Source of the DNA: Anaerovorax sp. IOR16
GTDB lineage: Bacteria; Bacillota; Clostridia; Peptostreptococcales; Anaerovoracaceae
Direction of reading: 5' to 3'
Assembly: GCF_017168145.1 (NCBI RefSeq)
Contig: NZ_JADQTL010000010.1
Location: forward strand, 620,001 to 684,000
Length of the DNA: 64,000 nucleotides
In this document: in pieces, positions 46,758 through 54,482 of the stretch
Numbering within the stretch: the stretch's first letter is position 1
Layout: each line of letters begins with the position of its first letter
Position numbers and translations under genes: made by a program
Notes under the pieces: model-generated
The model's input: only the letters and a program-made list of their open reading frames with translations
Databases searched by the model: none
What the model was told of the DNA's origin: nothing

Positions 46758-47354
46758 GTGTTAAAAAAATCTTTGTTTAAATTAGCTTTCGTAATCATTA
46801 TTATTTTTGTTGTTTTTATTGGATATTCCGCGTATAGTATATGGTCTTTTAGCAGTGAAGATCAGTTGGTAAAAACAGATGTAGCGGTGGTATTGGGGGC
46901 TGCTGTTTGGGAGGATGAACCTTCCCCTGTTTTCCGAGAACGAATCAATCATGCGATTTGGTTGTATGAGAATGATTATGTAGATAAAATTATATTTACA
47001 GGTGGGAAGGGAAAGGGGACTCAATTTGCAGAATCTGAAGTGGGTAGAAATTATGCGATAGAAAATAACGTTAATATAGAAGATATTTTCATTGAAACAA
47101 AATCAAAAATTACTGAGGAAAATATCCGATATGCATATGAAATTATACAAGATCAGAACTTTAGAACATGTACGATTGTCAGTGATCCCTTGCATATGAA
47201 ACGAGCTATGCTAATGGCAGAAAATACAGGAATAGACGCGTATTCATCACCAACGCGCAGTTCAGCATATAAAACATTAACAAGTCAAATTCCGTTTTTT
47301 TTCAGAGAGTTGTTTTATTATACGGGTTATATTATTAGTTTACCATTTCGGTAA
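46758..47354 (+). CDS. YdcF/SanA-like DUF218 protein
   Basis: A 198-residue protein with one N-terminal membrane helix (LAFVIIIIFVVFIGYSAYSI) and a DUF218 domain. Conserved: DVAVVLGAAVWEDEPSPVF, RINHAIWLYENDYVDKIIFT, GGKGKGTQFAESEVGRNYAI, and a C-terminal region with VSDPLHMKRAMLMAE. Members include SanA, linked to vancomycin exclusion, and YdcF; biochemical function is unsettled, and an envelope role is likely. The start is GTG 46758, behind aaggatgg. A hairpin that serves as an IS target follows. Confidence 0.8.
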   Translation: MLKKSLFKLAFVIIIIFVVFIGYSAYSIWSFSSEDQLVKTDVAVVLGAAVWEDEPSPVFRERINHAIWLYENDYVDKIIFTGGKGKGTQFAESEVGRNYAIENNVNIEDIFIETKSKITEENIRYAYEIIQDQNFRTCTIVSDPLHMKRAMLMAENTGIDAYSSPTRSSAYKTLTSQIPFFFRELFYYTGYIISLPFR

Positions 47355-47373
47355 TGATTGAATGATGAATCAA

Positions 47374-47402
47374 AAATAACGGGTAAATATTACCCGTTAT
47401 TT
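47374..47402. terminator. Terminator hairpin flanking IS copy 1 (left)
   Basis: Perfect 13-bp stem (arms AAATAACGGGTAA and TTACCCGTTATTT) with a 3-nt loop. The IS begins at the next base, replacing any + strand T tract. On the minus strand the stem runs into TTTTTG and could still terminate transcripts leaving the IS. Confidence 0.7.
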
Positions 47403-47511
47403 CAGACTGTAGACAAAATACCTTGCTAAATTTATATTCTTATAATTTCTGCAAGGTATTTTCTATTTTTTCTATAAAGCTTTTAAAAAAAGAAAAAATA
47501 AAAGGATATCT

Positions 47512-48294
47512 CTATGCCATTTGATTCCTTCTTTCAGATTTATGAATCCATGTTGCTAGTTTTTTTAGATTCATGGACGCAAAAAGAAGATTCAGTTCCA
47601 TTTCTATCTTCTGAATCCCTCGATATTGTGTATAACGCATATTATGTTTTTCTTTTGCATCGGCAAAGACTCGCTCAATGGTTTGACTCCGTAGTTTGTA
47701 AAGATCTCGATACTTTGGAGTATGACGAATGTCCTCACATTGCTCTATGTAGTTTTCCCATATATGACGTGTGACTACTTTTACATGGTCTTTACTTGCT
47801 GTGCATTCTGATAAGGAAGGGCAACTCTTGCAAATTTCTCCTTTACTCTTATATTCCCGATACCCTTCTCTATTTGTTGTAGTATAGTTTAACACTTGGT
47901 TTTCTGGGCATACAAAGCAATCATAGTATTCATCATAAGCATATTCGTGTTTTTTAAAATAACCATTTTTTGTCATAGGTCGTTTGTATGGTAGGATAGG
48001 AATTCGTTTATCTTTGAGTATTTCTCTAGCAATTGCAGGTGTTTTATATCCGGAATCCATTACAATATTTTTTACACCTTTATATCTTTTTACTTTTTCA
48101 TAAATCTTTGGGAATGCAACTGAGTCATGTACATTTCCTGGATTTGTATGAAAAGCAAGTATGTAATTGTTTCGATCGCAAGCTACATTTGCAGCATAAG
48201 CAAATACTACCTTATGCTTTCCTTTATGAAATACACCGCAATCCGGATCTACGGTACTTTTCTTGATTACTTTTGTCTTTTCTTTGGCTTCCGT
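47512..48294 (-). CDS. Transposase of IS copy 1, second frame (C-terminal part)
   Basis: This frame continues the transposase after a run of nine A residues (48302-48294 on the minus strand). It contains the remaining catalytic region: TEAKEKTKVIKKSTVDPDCG, NIVMDSGYKTPAIAREILKD with the second Asp, and RSQTIERVFADAKEKHNMRY with the Glu. From its own first ATG (48060) it would be only 182 residues and would lack about 75 residues between the A run and that ATG, so production by frameshifting or slippage as a ~454-residue fusion is more likely. Confidence 0.7.
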   Translation of the reverse strand, partial: TEAKEKTKVIKKSTVDPDCGVFHKGKHKVVFAYAANVACDRNNYILAFHTNPGNVHDSVAFPKIYEKVKRYKGVKNIVMDSGYKTPAIAREILKDKRIPILPYKRPMTKNGYFKKHEYAYDEYYDCFVCPENQVLNYTTTNREGYREYKSKGEICKSCPSLSECTASKDHVKVVTRHIWENYIEQCEDIRHTPKYRDLYKLRSQTIERVFADAKEKHNMRYTQYRGIQKIEMELNLLFASMNLKKLATWIHKSERRNQMA

Positions 48295-48875
48295 TTTTTT
48301 TTACAAGCTTGTTTTCCTCGTTCAATGCGATCTTCGTTAATTTCTTTCATTAGTTCTTTTTCATAGTATTTAACGGATTCCAAAACGGTTTCTTTTTCAC
48401 TGTTATGGTTATTTGCACTTGCTTTAATATGTGTACCGTCAATGAAAATGCTTTCTGAATTAATGAATTCATATTCCATAATTTCAGCAATGACTCTTTG
48501 AAAGATTTGTTCGAATAAGTCAGTATTTTGAAACCGACGAGAGTAGTTTTTACCAAAGGTAGAAAAGTGAGGAATTTCTTCCTCTAAACTATAACCAAGA
48601 TACCATCGATAAGCTACATTCGTTTGAATTTCTTTAATGGTCTGCCTCATGGATCGAATACCAAAGGTATATTGAATGAGGGTAATTTTAATTAAGACGA
48701 CAGGGTCGATGCTTTCTTTTCCCACATCAGAATACAAATCTTTTACAAGGTCATAAATGAAAGAGAGATTAATCGCAGTATCTATCTTACGAATAATATG
48801 ATCTTGTGGAACAAGAGAATTCAAGGTTACCATTTGAAATTGATCACGACCTAATAAATCTTTCTTACCCATCAT
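48267..48875 (-). CDS. Transposase of IS copy 1, first frame (N-terminal part)
   Basis: A 202-residue product with the IS1182-type N terminus (DQFQMVTLNSLVPQDHIIRK, VVLIKITLIQYTFGIRSMRQ) and the first catalytic Asp in SIFIDGTHIKASANNHN. The frame ends shortly after a Lys-rich stretch coded by A9; re-reading one A (-1) joins it to the second frame. Start ATG 48875, or the adjacent ATG, has ggaggtattt upstream. Confidence 0.85.
   Translation of the reverse strand: MMGKKDLLGRDQFQMVTLNSLVPQDHIIRKIDTAINLSFIYDLVKDLYSDVGKESIDPVVLIKITLIQYTFGIRSMRQTIKEIQTNVAYRWYLGYSLEEEIPHFSTFGKNYSRRFQNTDLFEQIFQRVIAEIMEYEFINSESIFIDGTHIKASANNHNSEKETVLESVKYYEKELMKEINEDRIERGKQACKKKRKPKKRQK
48294..48302 (-). other. A9 slippery run in the transposase gene, copy 1
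   Basis: Nine consecutive A residues on the minus strand, in phase TGT AAA AAA AAA CGG. A -1 slip gives AAA AAA AAA ACG and keeps the DDE domain open. The same run is present at 57908-57916 in copy 2. Confidence 0.75.
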
Positions 48876-48933
48876 AAAGCAAATACCTCCATGTATTTAT
48901 ACATATATTTTACCATAAATACAATAAAATGTA

Positions 48934-49443
48934 TTACATTATGTAAAAAAAACTGTAGGCAAAGATAGAGATATCCTTGTCTACAGTCTGAAATAACGTA
49001 AGCAGCATTTTCTTTATTTCCATACCTCCACCGTAGCCGACTAAGTTTCCATTGCTTCCGATGACTCTATGGCAAGGGATAAGGATTGGTAGAGGGTTTT
49101 TGTTGTTTGCCATTCCAACAGCGCGGCAGGCTTTCGGTTTTCCGATTTGAACAGCAATTTGAAGATAGCTTCGTGTTTCTCCGTAGGGAATGTTTTTTAG
49201 GGCATCCCAAACAGAATGCTGAAAAGGTGTGCCTGTTGCATCATAAGGCAAATCAAACCATTTTCTTTTACCATCAAGATATTCGTTCAACTGTTTGGCT
49301 GCTTCTTTAAGCAAAGGTGTCTCTTTCTGCTCATAATTTTCTGTATGAAAGTCACTTCCAAAGATGACGTGTGTAATTGCTTTTCCGTTTTCAGCAAAAC
49401 CGACGGTACCTAATTTTGTTTCATAGAAAAATAAATGTTTCAT
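48934..49443 (-). CDS. ogt: Methylated-DNA--protein-cysteine S-methyltransferase, 3' end replaced by IS sequence
   Basis: A suicide DNA-repair protein that removes alkyl groups from O6-alkylguanine. The acceptor C124 is in LIPCHRVIGSNGNLVGYGGG, and the helix-turn-helix arginine region is KACRAVGMANNKNPL. The normal C terminus would end soon after GGGMEIKKMLL. Here the frame runs on through TLF into the IS end and adds 18 residues (QTVDKDISIF...). The essential active-site part is complete, so activity is likely retained. Start ATG 49443 follows aaagg. Confidence 0.9.
   Translation of the reverse strand: MKHLFFYETKLGTVGFAENGKAITHVIFGSDFHTENYEQKETPLLKEAAKQLNEYLDGKRKWFDLPYDATGTPFQHSVWDALKNIPYGETRSYLQIAVQIGKPKACRAVGMANNKNPLPILIPCHRVIGSNGNLVGYGGGMEIKKMLLTLFQTVDKDISIFAYSFFYIM
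48991..48998. repeat. Partial target repeat at the right of IS copy 1
   Basis: AAATAACG repeats the first 8 bases of the 29-bp hairpin on the left side (47374-47402). The remaining 21 bases of a full duplication are missing or were never copied. Confidence 0.6.
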
Positions 49444-49498
49444 TTTTTACCTTTCATCTCTCATAAATTCTATACTATCTTTTAGGATTAAACTTTTT

Positions 49499-49545
49499 AA
49501 AAAAATAAGAAACTGAATTTGTTATTTAAAAATCAGTTCCTTATT
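49499..49545 (-). terminator. Terminator after the GNAT gene
   Basis: On the minus strand, AATAAGGAACTGA pairs with TCAGTTTCTTATT (one mismatch), followed by seven T residues (A run 49499-49505 on plus). Confidence 0.75.
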
Positions 49546-49626
49546 CTTGTTTCAAGATTCTTTAATAGGACATATCGATTCCTATTTTATAAAAATAGAG
49601 TATATAAAAGTGGCTAAGTTACTTTT

Positions 49627-50091
49627 TTAATATTGTATGGATGTTAAAAGATCAATCAGATCATCCGATATCCATGACATCACATATTCTTCTTTTTCAG
49701 TATCTTTATTGATTTTTGTCTCATCAATGATAAAATCATTATTTTCATAAAATGCTACGGATTTTTTGTTTTCAGAATAAACATGGAGATTTAATTGATC
49801 ATAATTTTCCTTACAATAATTTAAAAGTGCTTTTCCAATGCCTTTTCCTTGTTTTTCTCCTGTTACAAAAAGTGCTCCTATATATTCACTTTCAAGTACA
49901 CTGATAAATCCTAGAATTTCGCCATTTTCTTCGTATACATATGTGGTGGACTGCGGCAAAACCTGTTTTTTTACCAAAAGAAAATTTCTTGCCCAATAAG
50001 AGGATGGGATAAACGGGTGTGCGGTTGTTGTTGTATCGAGCCATATGCTCATGACTGCATCGCAATCAGTTATCTTGTAATCTCTGATCAT
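49627..50091 (-). CDS. GNAT family N-acetyltransferase
   Basis: A 154-residue acetyltransferase. The start MIRDYKITDCDAVMSIWLDT and the acetyl-CoA-binding loop VTGEKQGKGIGKALLNYCKE (Q/RxxGxG/A) are typical of the GNAT fold. It resembles YjaB/YhfO-type enzymes that act on small molecules; the substrate is not predictable. The start ATG at 50091 lies behind gggaaaagct. It is 73 bp downstream of alr on the same strand and ends at a clear terminator. Confidence 0.8.
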   Translation of the reverse strand: MIRDYKITDCDAVMSIWLDTTTTAHPFIPSSYWARNFLLVKKQVLPQSTTYVYEENGEILGFISVLESEYIGALFVTGEKQGKGIGKALLNYCKENYDQLNLHVYSENKKSVAFYENNDFIIDETKINKDTEKEEYVMSWISDDLIDLLTSIQY

Positions 50092-50164
50092 AGCTTTTCC
50101 CTACACTTTTCCATTAATTATCATTTTTAAATGTGTATTTTGTATATCGTGGAAATTATTTAAT

Positions 50165-51298
50165 TTATTTGACATATACCTTTGGAAGTCTTTGTCCAAA
50201 TGCACAAGCGATTTCATAATTGATGGTTCCGGTTGCAGTGGCAATGTCATCCGCTAGAATGGTGTTAGTGCCATCTGTTCCCATAATAATACATTCGTCA
50301 CCTAATTTAACATTTGGAACGTCAGTCACATCAACCATGCACTGATCCATACAAATGTTTCCTGCAATTGGAGCAAATACACCGTTTACAATTACCTTTG
50401 CATCCTTGGAATATGGTCTTGGATAACCATCAGCATAACCCAATGCTAAAGTAGCAATAAGACTTTCGCGCGCAGATACAAAACGTCTACCATAGCCTAC
50501 AGAGAAATCAGTAGCAACTTTTTTCAAATGAATAATATTTGCTTTTACAGACATAACCGGCTTAATGGAAAGCTCGTTACGATCCACTTCATCTGAAGGG
50601 TATAATCCATATAAAATAATGCCGGGTCTTACGGCGTCATAATGAGCAGTCGGCACTTCCATGATAGCAGCGCTGTTTGCTAATGTGCGGAATGGAATAT
50701 TTACTCCGGCTTTTGTTAGTGCTTCATAAAAGTCTGCATACTTCTTTTCCTGTGATTTTGCATAGGTCTTGTCCAAAGCATCAGCAGTTGAAAAATGCGA
50801 AAAAATGCCTTTGATTTTAAAGTTGGATAGCTGATTGATTTTTACTACATCAGCAATGGCTTCTTCGTCATATGGTTGATAACCGATTCGCCCCATTCCG
50901 GTATCAACGGCAATTAACCCTTCGACTGTTTTCCCCTTAGCAGCTGCGGCATCTGAAATTGCCTTTGCATTTTCAAAAGAACAGGTTACTGGGGTAATGT
51001 CATACGCAATGATTGTATCGGCATACATATCCGGTGTCAAACCAAGCATGATAATTGCTTCTTTAAATCCTGCTTCACGTAAGGTGATGGCTTCTTGCAA
51101 GGTAGCAATGGCAAATGTACCTACTCCGTTGCTTTGAAGAACCTTTGCAACTTCTACGGAACCATGACCGTAAGCATCGGCTTTGATCACTCCGATGAGA
51201 TCTCGATTTCCTGCTTTTGCTTTGATTTGTTTGATATTATAATCCAAGTTACTTAAATTGATTTCTGCCCAAGCTGGTCTTAGAGCTTCCTTAAACAT
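50165..51298 (-). CDS. alr: Alanine racemase
   Basis: A 377-residue PLP enzyme making D-alanine for peptidoglycan. PLP lysine K39 is in LIGVIKADAYGHGSVEVAKV. The second catalytic residue, Tyr, lies in ATLALGYADGYPRPYS, and IAGNICMDQCMVDVTDV is conserved. The start is the ATG at 51298, behind aaagga; the open frame extends 73 codons further upstream but without a binding site or family similarity. It is divergent from an SDR gene across 242 bp. Confidence 0.95.
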   Translation of the reverse strand: MFKEALRPAWAEINLSNLDYNIKQIKAKAGNRDLIGVIKADAYGHGSVEVAKVLQSNGVGTFAIATLQEAITLREAGFKEAIIMLGLTPDMYADTIIAYDITPVTCSFENAKAISDAAAAKGKTVEGLIAVDTGMGRIGYQPYDEEAIADVVKINQLSNFKIKGIFSHFSTADALDKTYAKSQEKKYADFYEALTKAGVNIPFRTLANSAAIMEVPTAHYDAVRPGIILYGLYPSDEVDRNELSIKPVMSVKANIIHLKKVATDFSVGYGRRFVSARESLIATLALGYADGYPRPYSKDAKVIVNGVFAPIAGNICMDQCMVDVTDVPNVKLGDECIIMGTDGTNTILADDIATATGTINYEIACAFGQRLPKVYVK

Positions 51299-51540
51299 GA
51301 TACATACGTCCTTTCTTTTATAGAGCTTACACAATGACTCAATTATATACCTCTCATACTTGAAATTCAACCCTGCAAGTGCACTGCAAATGTGATATAC
51401 TAAAGCAGAAAATTCATGTGGAATGAAATCAAAAAAGTAGGGACAAATTATATAAAAAGTATATAAAAAAGTAAATAATTTGTTCATAGAAAAGAATTCA
51501 GATCTATGACGGAACAAAGCGGAAAGAAGAGGAATAATTC

Positions 51541-52284
51541 ATGTGCAATCTTAAAAAAACGGTATTAATTACAGGTGCAAGCCGTGGCATTGGAAAGGCT
51601 TGTGCGGAGATATTTGCAAAGAGAGGTTGGCAAGTTGTCCTTGGCTATAATAAAAGTGAATCCGAAGTAAAACAATTGGAAGTTTCTCTTTCTTTAAAAG
51701 GATTTTCCGTATTGGCATTGCAAGCTGATGTAACAAATCAAGAGCAGGTAAAGCAGATGTTTATTGAAGCAAGACGCGTATATGGGAGCATTGATGTGTT
51801 AGTAAACAATGCAGGGATTTCACAGTTTCGTCTTTTTACAGATATTACAGAGCAAGAGTGGGATTTGATGTTTGATACACATTGCAAGGCTGCCTTTTTT
51901 TGTACGCAATGTGCTTTGGAAGATATGATTTCAAACAAAAAAGGGAGTATTGTCAACGTTTCTTCGATGTGGGGACAGGTAGGTGCAAGCTGTGAAGTAC
52001 ATTATTCGGCAAGCAAAGCTGCAATCATCGGGCTGACGAAAGCATTAGCAAAAGAGCTTGGACCAAGTAATATTCGTGTTAACTGTGTGGCCCCTGGTGT
52101 AATTGAAACGGACATGATGAAAGCGGTTTCAGAAGAAATAAAGGATTCTCTTTGCGATGAAACACCATTAATGCGTTTGGGAAGTGCTGAAGAAATTGCA
52201 AAGGCTGTTTTCTTTTTAGCTTCGAATGAATCCTCTTTTATTACCGGTCAGATTTTGGGAGTAAATGGAGGATTTGTGATTTAA
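51541..52284 (+). CDS. Short-chain dehydrogenase/reductase, possibly EF-P 5-aminopentanone reductase
   Basis: A 247-residue SDR enzyme. The NADPH motif is VLITGASRGIGKACAEIFAK, then VLVNNAGISQF, the catalytic Ser in NVSSMWGQVGASCEVHYSAS with the YxxxK pair, and a C-terminal ITGQILGVNGGFVI. The SSMWG..GASCEV stretch resembles YmfI, which modifies elongation factor P, more than it resembles FabG. FabG-type 3-oxoacyl-ACP reductase remains the alternative. ATG 51541 follows agaggaataattc. A strong terminator follows. Confidence 0.78.
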   Translation: MCNLKKTVLITGASRGIGKACAEIFAKRGWQVVLGYNKSESEVKQLEVSLSLKGFSVLALQADVTNQEQVKQMFIEARRVYGSIDVLVNNAGISQFRLFTDITEQEWDLMFDTHCKAAFFCTQCALEDMISNKKGSIVNVSSMWGQVGASCEVHYSASKAAIIGLTKALAKELGPSNIRVNCVAPGVIETDMMKAVSEEIKDSLCDETPLMRLGSAEEIAKAVFFLASNESSFITGQILGVNGGFVI

Positions 52285-52351
52285 TAGATAATATGATAAG
52301 TAATATCTTTGATTTTGTTTAATACCACTTTTTTAATATTTTTCTACCACA

Positions 52352-52386
52352 AAAACCCTGCATTTTTTTTAGAGATGCAGGGTTTT
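52352..52386 (+). terminator. Terminator after the SDR gene
   Basis: Stem AAAACCCTGCAT / ATGCAGGGTTTT (52352-52363 with 52375-52386), then tctatt. Confidence 0.8.
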
Positions 52387-52454
52387 CTATTGCAAAAATA
52401 ACAAAGAATAAGATTAAAATCGAATTAAAATTTTTAATAAGGAGAGTGGATAAA

Positions 52455-52838
52455 ATGAAAAAACAAATGCAATATGGAATTTTATTTTTTATTGGAGCAA
52501 TTGGGTATAGTACTCTAGAAATTGCTTTTCGAGGCTATACGCATTGGACGATGGTTTTAACGGGAGGTCTTTGTTTTTGTTTTCTATATATGATTAATGA
52601 ACATTTCCAAAAAATTGCACTTTGGAAAAGATGCTTGTTAGGTGCAGCCGTAATAACAGGAGTTGAATTTATTGTAGGATGCATTGTTAATCTTTGGTTC
52701 CGTTGGAATGTTTGGGATTATTCTGCATTACCTTTGCATCTTTTTGGACAAATATGCATTTTGTTTTCTATATTATGGTTTTTTTTATGTATACCAATTT
52801 TCTTCATAACTCGAAAAATTAAAAACAATATACATTAA
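52455..52838 (+). CDS. Putative ABC-transporter type IV membrane protein (CmpB-like)
   Basis: A 127-residue protein with about four membrane helices. GYTHWTMVLTGGLCFCFLYM, then VEFIVGCIVNLWFRWNVWDY and LPLHLFGQICILFSILWFFL match the small membrane family annotated as putative ABC transporter type IV (function not established). Start ATG 52455 follows ggagagtggataaa; the GTG at 52446 is too close to the ggag. Its stop overlaps the convergent neighbour by four bases (TTAA). Confidence 0.72.
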   Translation: MKKQMQYGILFFIGAIGYSTLEIAFRGYTHWTMVLTGGLCFCFLYMINEHFQKIALWKRCLLGAAVITGVEFIVGCIVNLWFRWNVWDYSALPLHLFGQICILFSILWFFLCIPIFFITRKIKNNIH

Positions 52839-53488
52839 TTTTTGGTTGTAAAACAGAAATTAAAAGTCTCTGCTAAGTCTTCATGCTCAATTTGAGTTGT
52901 TTCAAAGGAGAATAGATGAAATACAATTTGGATGCATATTCCAACCCCGAAAGCCGTAACAATCGTACCTAAGCCTAATGGTCCACCTAAAAAATATCCA
53001 CCCATAGCTGCAGAAAATTCGAGAATGCCTCGGCTTACTCCAACCGGTAATCCTGTGTATCGTCGGATTGAAACCATGAGAGAATCTCGTGGACCAGCAC
53101 CAAATCCCGAGCCAATATAAAAATAGCTTCCAAAAGCGATTGTAAAAAGACCAGAAATTAATAAAACAATTTTCATAATAATAGTGGTCGCCAATGGAAT
53201 GAGACTAGAGAATAATATCCAATCCATAAAAAAACCAATCAGAAGCATATTTAATAAAGTTCCAATTCCAATTTTTTCTTTTAAAAAGAGATCGAGTAGT
53301 ACAATAATAATACTTACCAGAATTGTAGCTTGACCAATGGTAAGAGGAAGTACGTTTGTCAGCCCAGATTGGAATACTTCCCAAGGTCCATAACCTAAAT
53401 CAGCTTGCATAATAAGTACAGTACCAAGCGAAAATAAAAATAGACCGAAAATAAGTCTCAAAATTCTTTTTAATTTTAATTTATTCAT
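52835..53488 (-). CDS. YczE/YyaS/YitT family membrane protein
   Basis: A 217-residue membrane protein with 5-6 helices. LFLFSLGTVLIMQADLGYGP, WEVFQSGLTNVLPLTIGQAT and GSGFGAGPRDSLMVSIRRYT with GVSRGILEFSAAMGGYFLGG are hallmarks of the YczE/YitT family, whose function is unknown. The ATG at 53488 is behind agggga. It lies downstream of tRNA-Arg, from which it is separated by a strong terminator. Confidence 0.8.
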   Translation of the reverse strand: MNKLKLKRILRLIFGLFLFSLGTVLIMQADLGYGPWEVFQSGLTNVLPLTIGQATILVSIIIVLLDLFLKEKIGIGTLLNMLLIGFFMDWILFSSLIPLATTIIMKIVLLISGLFTIAFGSYFYIGSGFGAGPRDSLMVSIRRYTGLPVGVSRGILEFSAAMGGYFLGGPLGLGTIVTAFGVGICIQIVFHLFSFETTQIEHEDLAETFNFCFTTKN

Positions 53489-53533
53489 AATAATTGTCCC
53501 CTATATACTAGAAGTAATAAAAAAATAATCCTT

Positions 53534-53584
53534 AAAAAATAGAATCTCGGCAGAATGTAAACTTTATCATTCTGTAGAGATTCT
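53534..53584 (-). terminator. Terminator of tRNA-Arg
   Basis: On the minus strand AGAATCTC..CAGAATG pairs with CATTCTG..GAGATTCT (15 pairs with a 2x2 internal loop), followed by ATTTTTT. It begins 8 nt after the tRNA 3' end. Confidence 0.85.
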
Positions 53585-53591
53585 TTATTAT

Positions 53592-53666
53592 TGGTATCCC
53601 CGAGTGGAGTCGAACCACCGCACATGCTTTAGGAGAGCACTGCTCTATCCACTGAGCTACGGAGAC
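53592..53666 (-). tRNA. tRNA-Arg (anticodon CCU)
   Basis: A full cloverleaf can be drawn on the minus strand: acceptor GTCTCCG / CGGGGAT, D-stem GCTC/GAGC, anticodon stem GTGCT/AGCAT with loop CTCCTAA (anticodon CCU, reads AGG), a 4-nt variable loop, T-stem GGTGG with loop TTCGACT, and an encoded 3' CCA. It has its own promoter and terminator. Confidence 0.95.
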
Positions 53667-53667
53667 G

Positions 53668-53712
53668 CATTCGGACTTATTCTATTATAATCCGAATGAT
53701 GAATTAAGGCAA
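53668..53712 (-). promoter_or_regulatory. Promoter of tRNA-Arg with flanking inverted repeat
   Basis: Minus strand: -35 TTGCCT (53712-53707), 17-bp spacer, -10 TATAAT (53689-53684). The 8-bp inverted repeat CATTCGGA (53668-53675) / TCCGAATG (53691-53698) brackets the -10 and the start site. Confidence 0.7.
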
Positions 53713-53757
53713 CTATTTCACATAATTTCCTTTTGTTTTCGCTTCTATAATTACAAG

Positions 53758-54390
53758 TTATTGAAAGCGGTTTAGCATTAAAAACAGCGGATTACTATCA
53801 TATAATACTTTGGCAAAACGCGATTCGTTAAGCGTATCTTGCAAAAAATCACTTGAAGTAAGATTCATAATTGGAATGAGTAATGCTAAAAGGATTAAAA
53901 CAAGAACAAGGCCTTTCAGGCCACCGAAAGCGGCACCAAAAACACCATCAAAAAAGCCAGTCAGCCCATCGTTTGATCTCTTACTGAAAAGTGAAGTTAA
54001 AAATAAGAATATTATTTTTATTCCGATTGCAACTATAAGAAAACTAATAATACTGAACAATACATCAGCTAAGCCGTTTGCTAAGGATTCTGCAAGAGCG
54101 TTAGTCGCTGCAGTAACGGCTTCTTTTAACACTTCAGGGATTCCGCTTAAAATCTGGCTAGCAGTGTCAGAGCCTTCTGTTGCAACACGTTCTGTAAGCT
54201 TTGTCTGCATCATATCATAAAAACCTGTTTTTTCTTTTAAAAAGGCTGATACCTTTGGATACCATACAAAAGATAAGACTAGTGATAAAATCCAGCCTGC
54301 TGTATGAAGAAACGTATTCATGAAACCTCGGACATAACCTAGTATAAAAGAAATTAAAATAATTACTCCAATCGCAATATCCATCCACAT
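53758..54390 (-). CDS. CvpA family membrane protein
   Basis: A 210-residue protein with four membrane helices matching the CvpA/colicin V production family: DIAIGVIILISFILGYVRGF at the start, a Gly-rich GLTGFFDGVFGAAFGGLKGL motif and VLILLALLIPIMNL near the end. The long loop between helices 2 and 3 is Thr/Ala-rich. The role is unclear (envelope homeostasis in other bacteria). The ATG follows ggagggatagacc. It is divergent from the next gene. Confidence 0.82.
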   Translation of the reverse strand: MWMDIAIGVIILISFILGYVRGFMNTFLHTAGWILSLVLSFVWYPKVSAFLKEKTGFYDMMQTKLTERVATEGSDTASQILSGIPEVLKEAVTAATNALAESLANGLADVLFSIISFLIVAIGIKIIFLFLTSLFSKRSNDGLTGFFDGVFGAAFGGLKGLVLVLILLALLIPIMNLTSSDFLQDTLNESRFAKVLYDSNPLFLMLNRFQ

Positions 54391-54482
54391 GGTCTATCCC
54401 TCCTAATTTTTGCATATATCTTATATTACCAATTTGTACGAGTAAATACAAGAAACTCCGAAAGGAATGGGGGAGAGTTACT

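Larger units (their letters stand above)
47403..48990 (-). mobile_element. IS1182-like insertion sequence, copy 1 (1588 bp)
   Basis: The ends are inverted repeats: CAGACTGTAGACAA at 47403 and its complement ending at 48990. It carries one transposase split over two minus-strand frames. It differs from copy 2 (offset 9614 bp) at only two positions that I found (47662 and 47791), both silent. It is inserted at the edge of a 13-bp-stem hairpin. The right flank repeats only the first 8 bases of that hairpin. Confidence 0.92.

Noticed and set aside
47514-48366. Plus-strand open frames inside both IS copies (for example 47514-47774, 48033-48266)
   Set aside because: They are antisense shadows of the transposase with no ribosome binding sites or family features.
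50165-51517. N-terminally extended alanine racemase of 450 residues
   Set aside because: The extra 73 codons lie in the divergent promoter region, are hydrophobic/Cys-rich and unrelated to Alr, and the ribosome site is at the internal ATG 51298.
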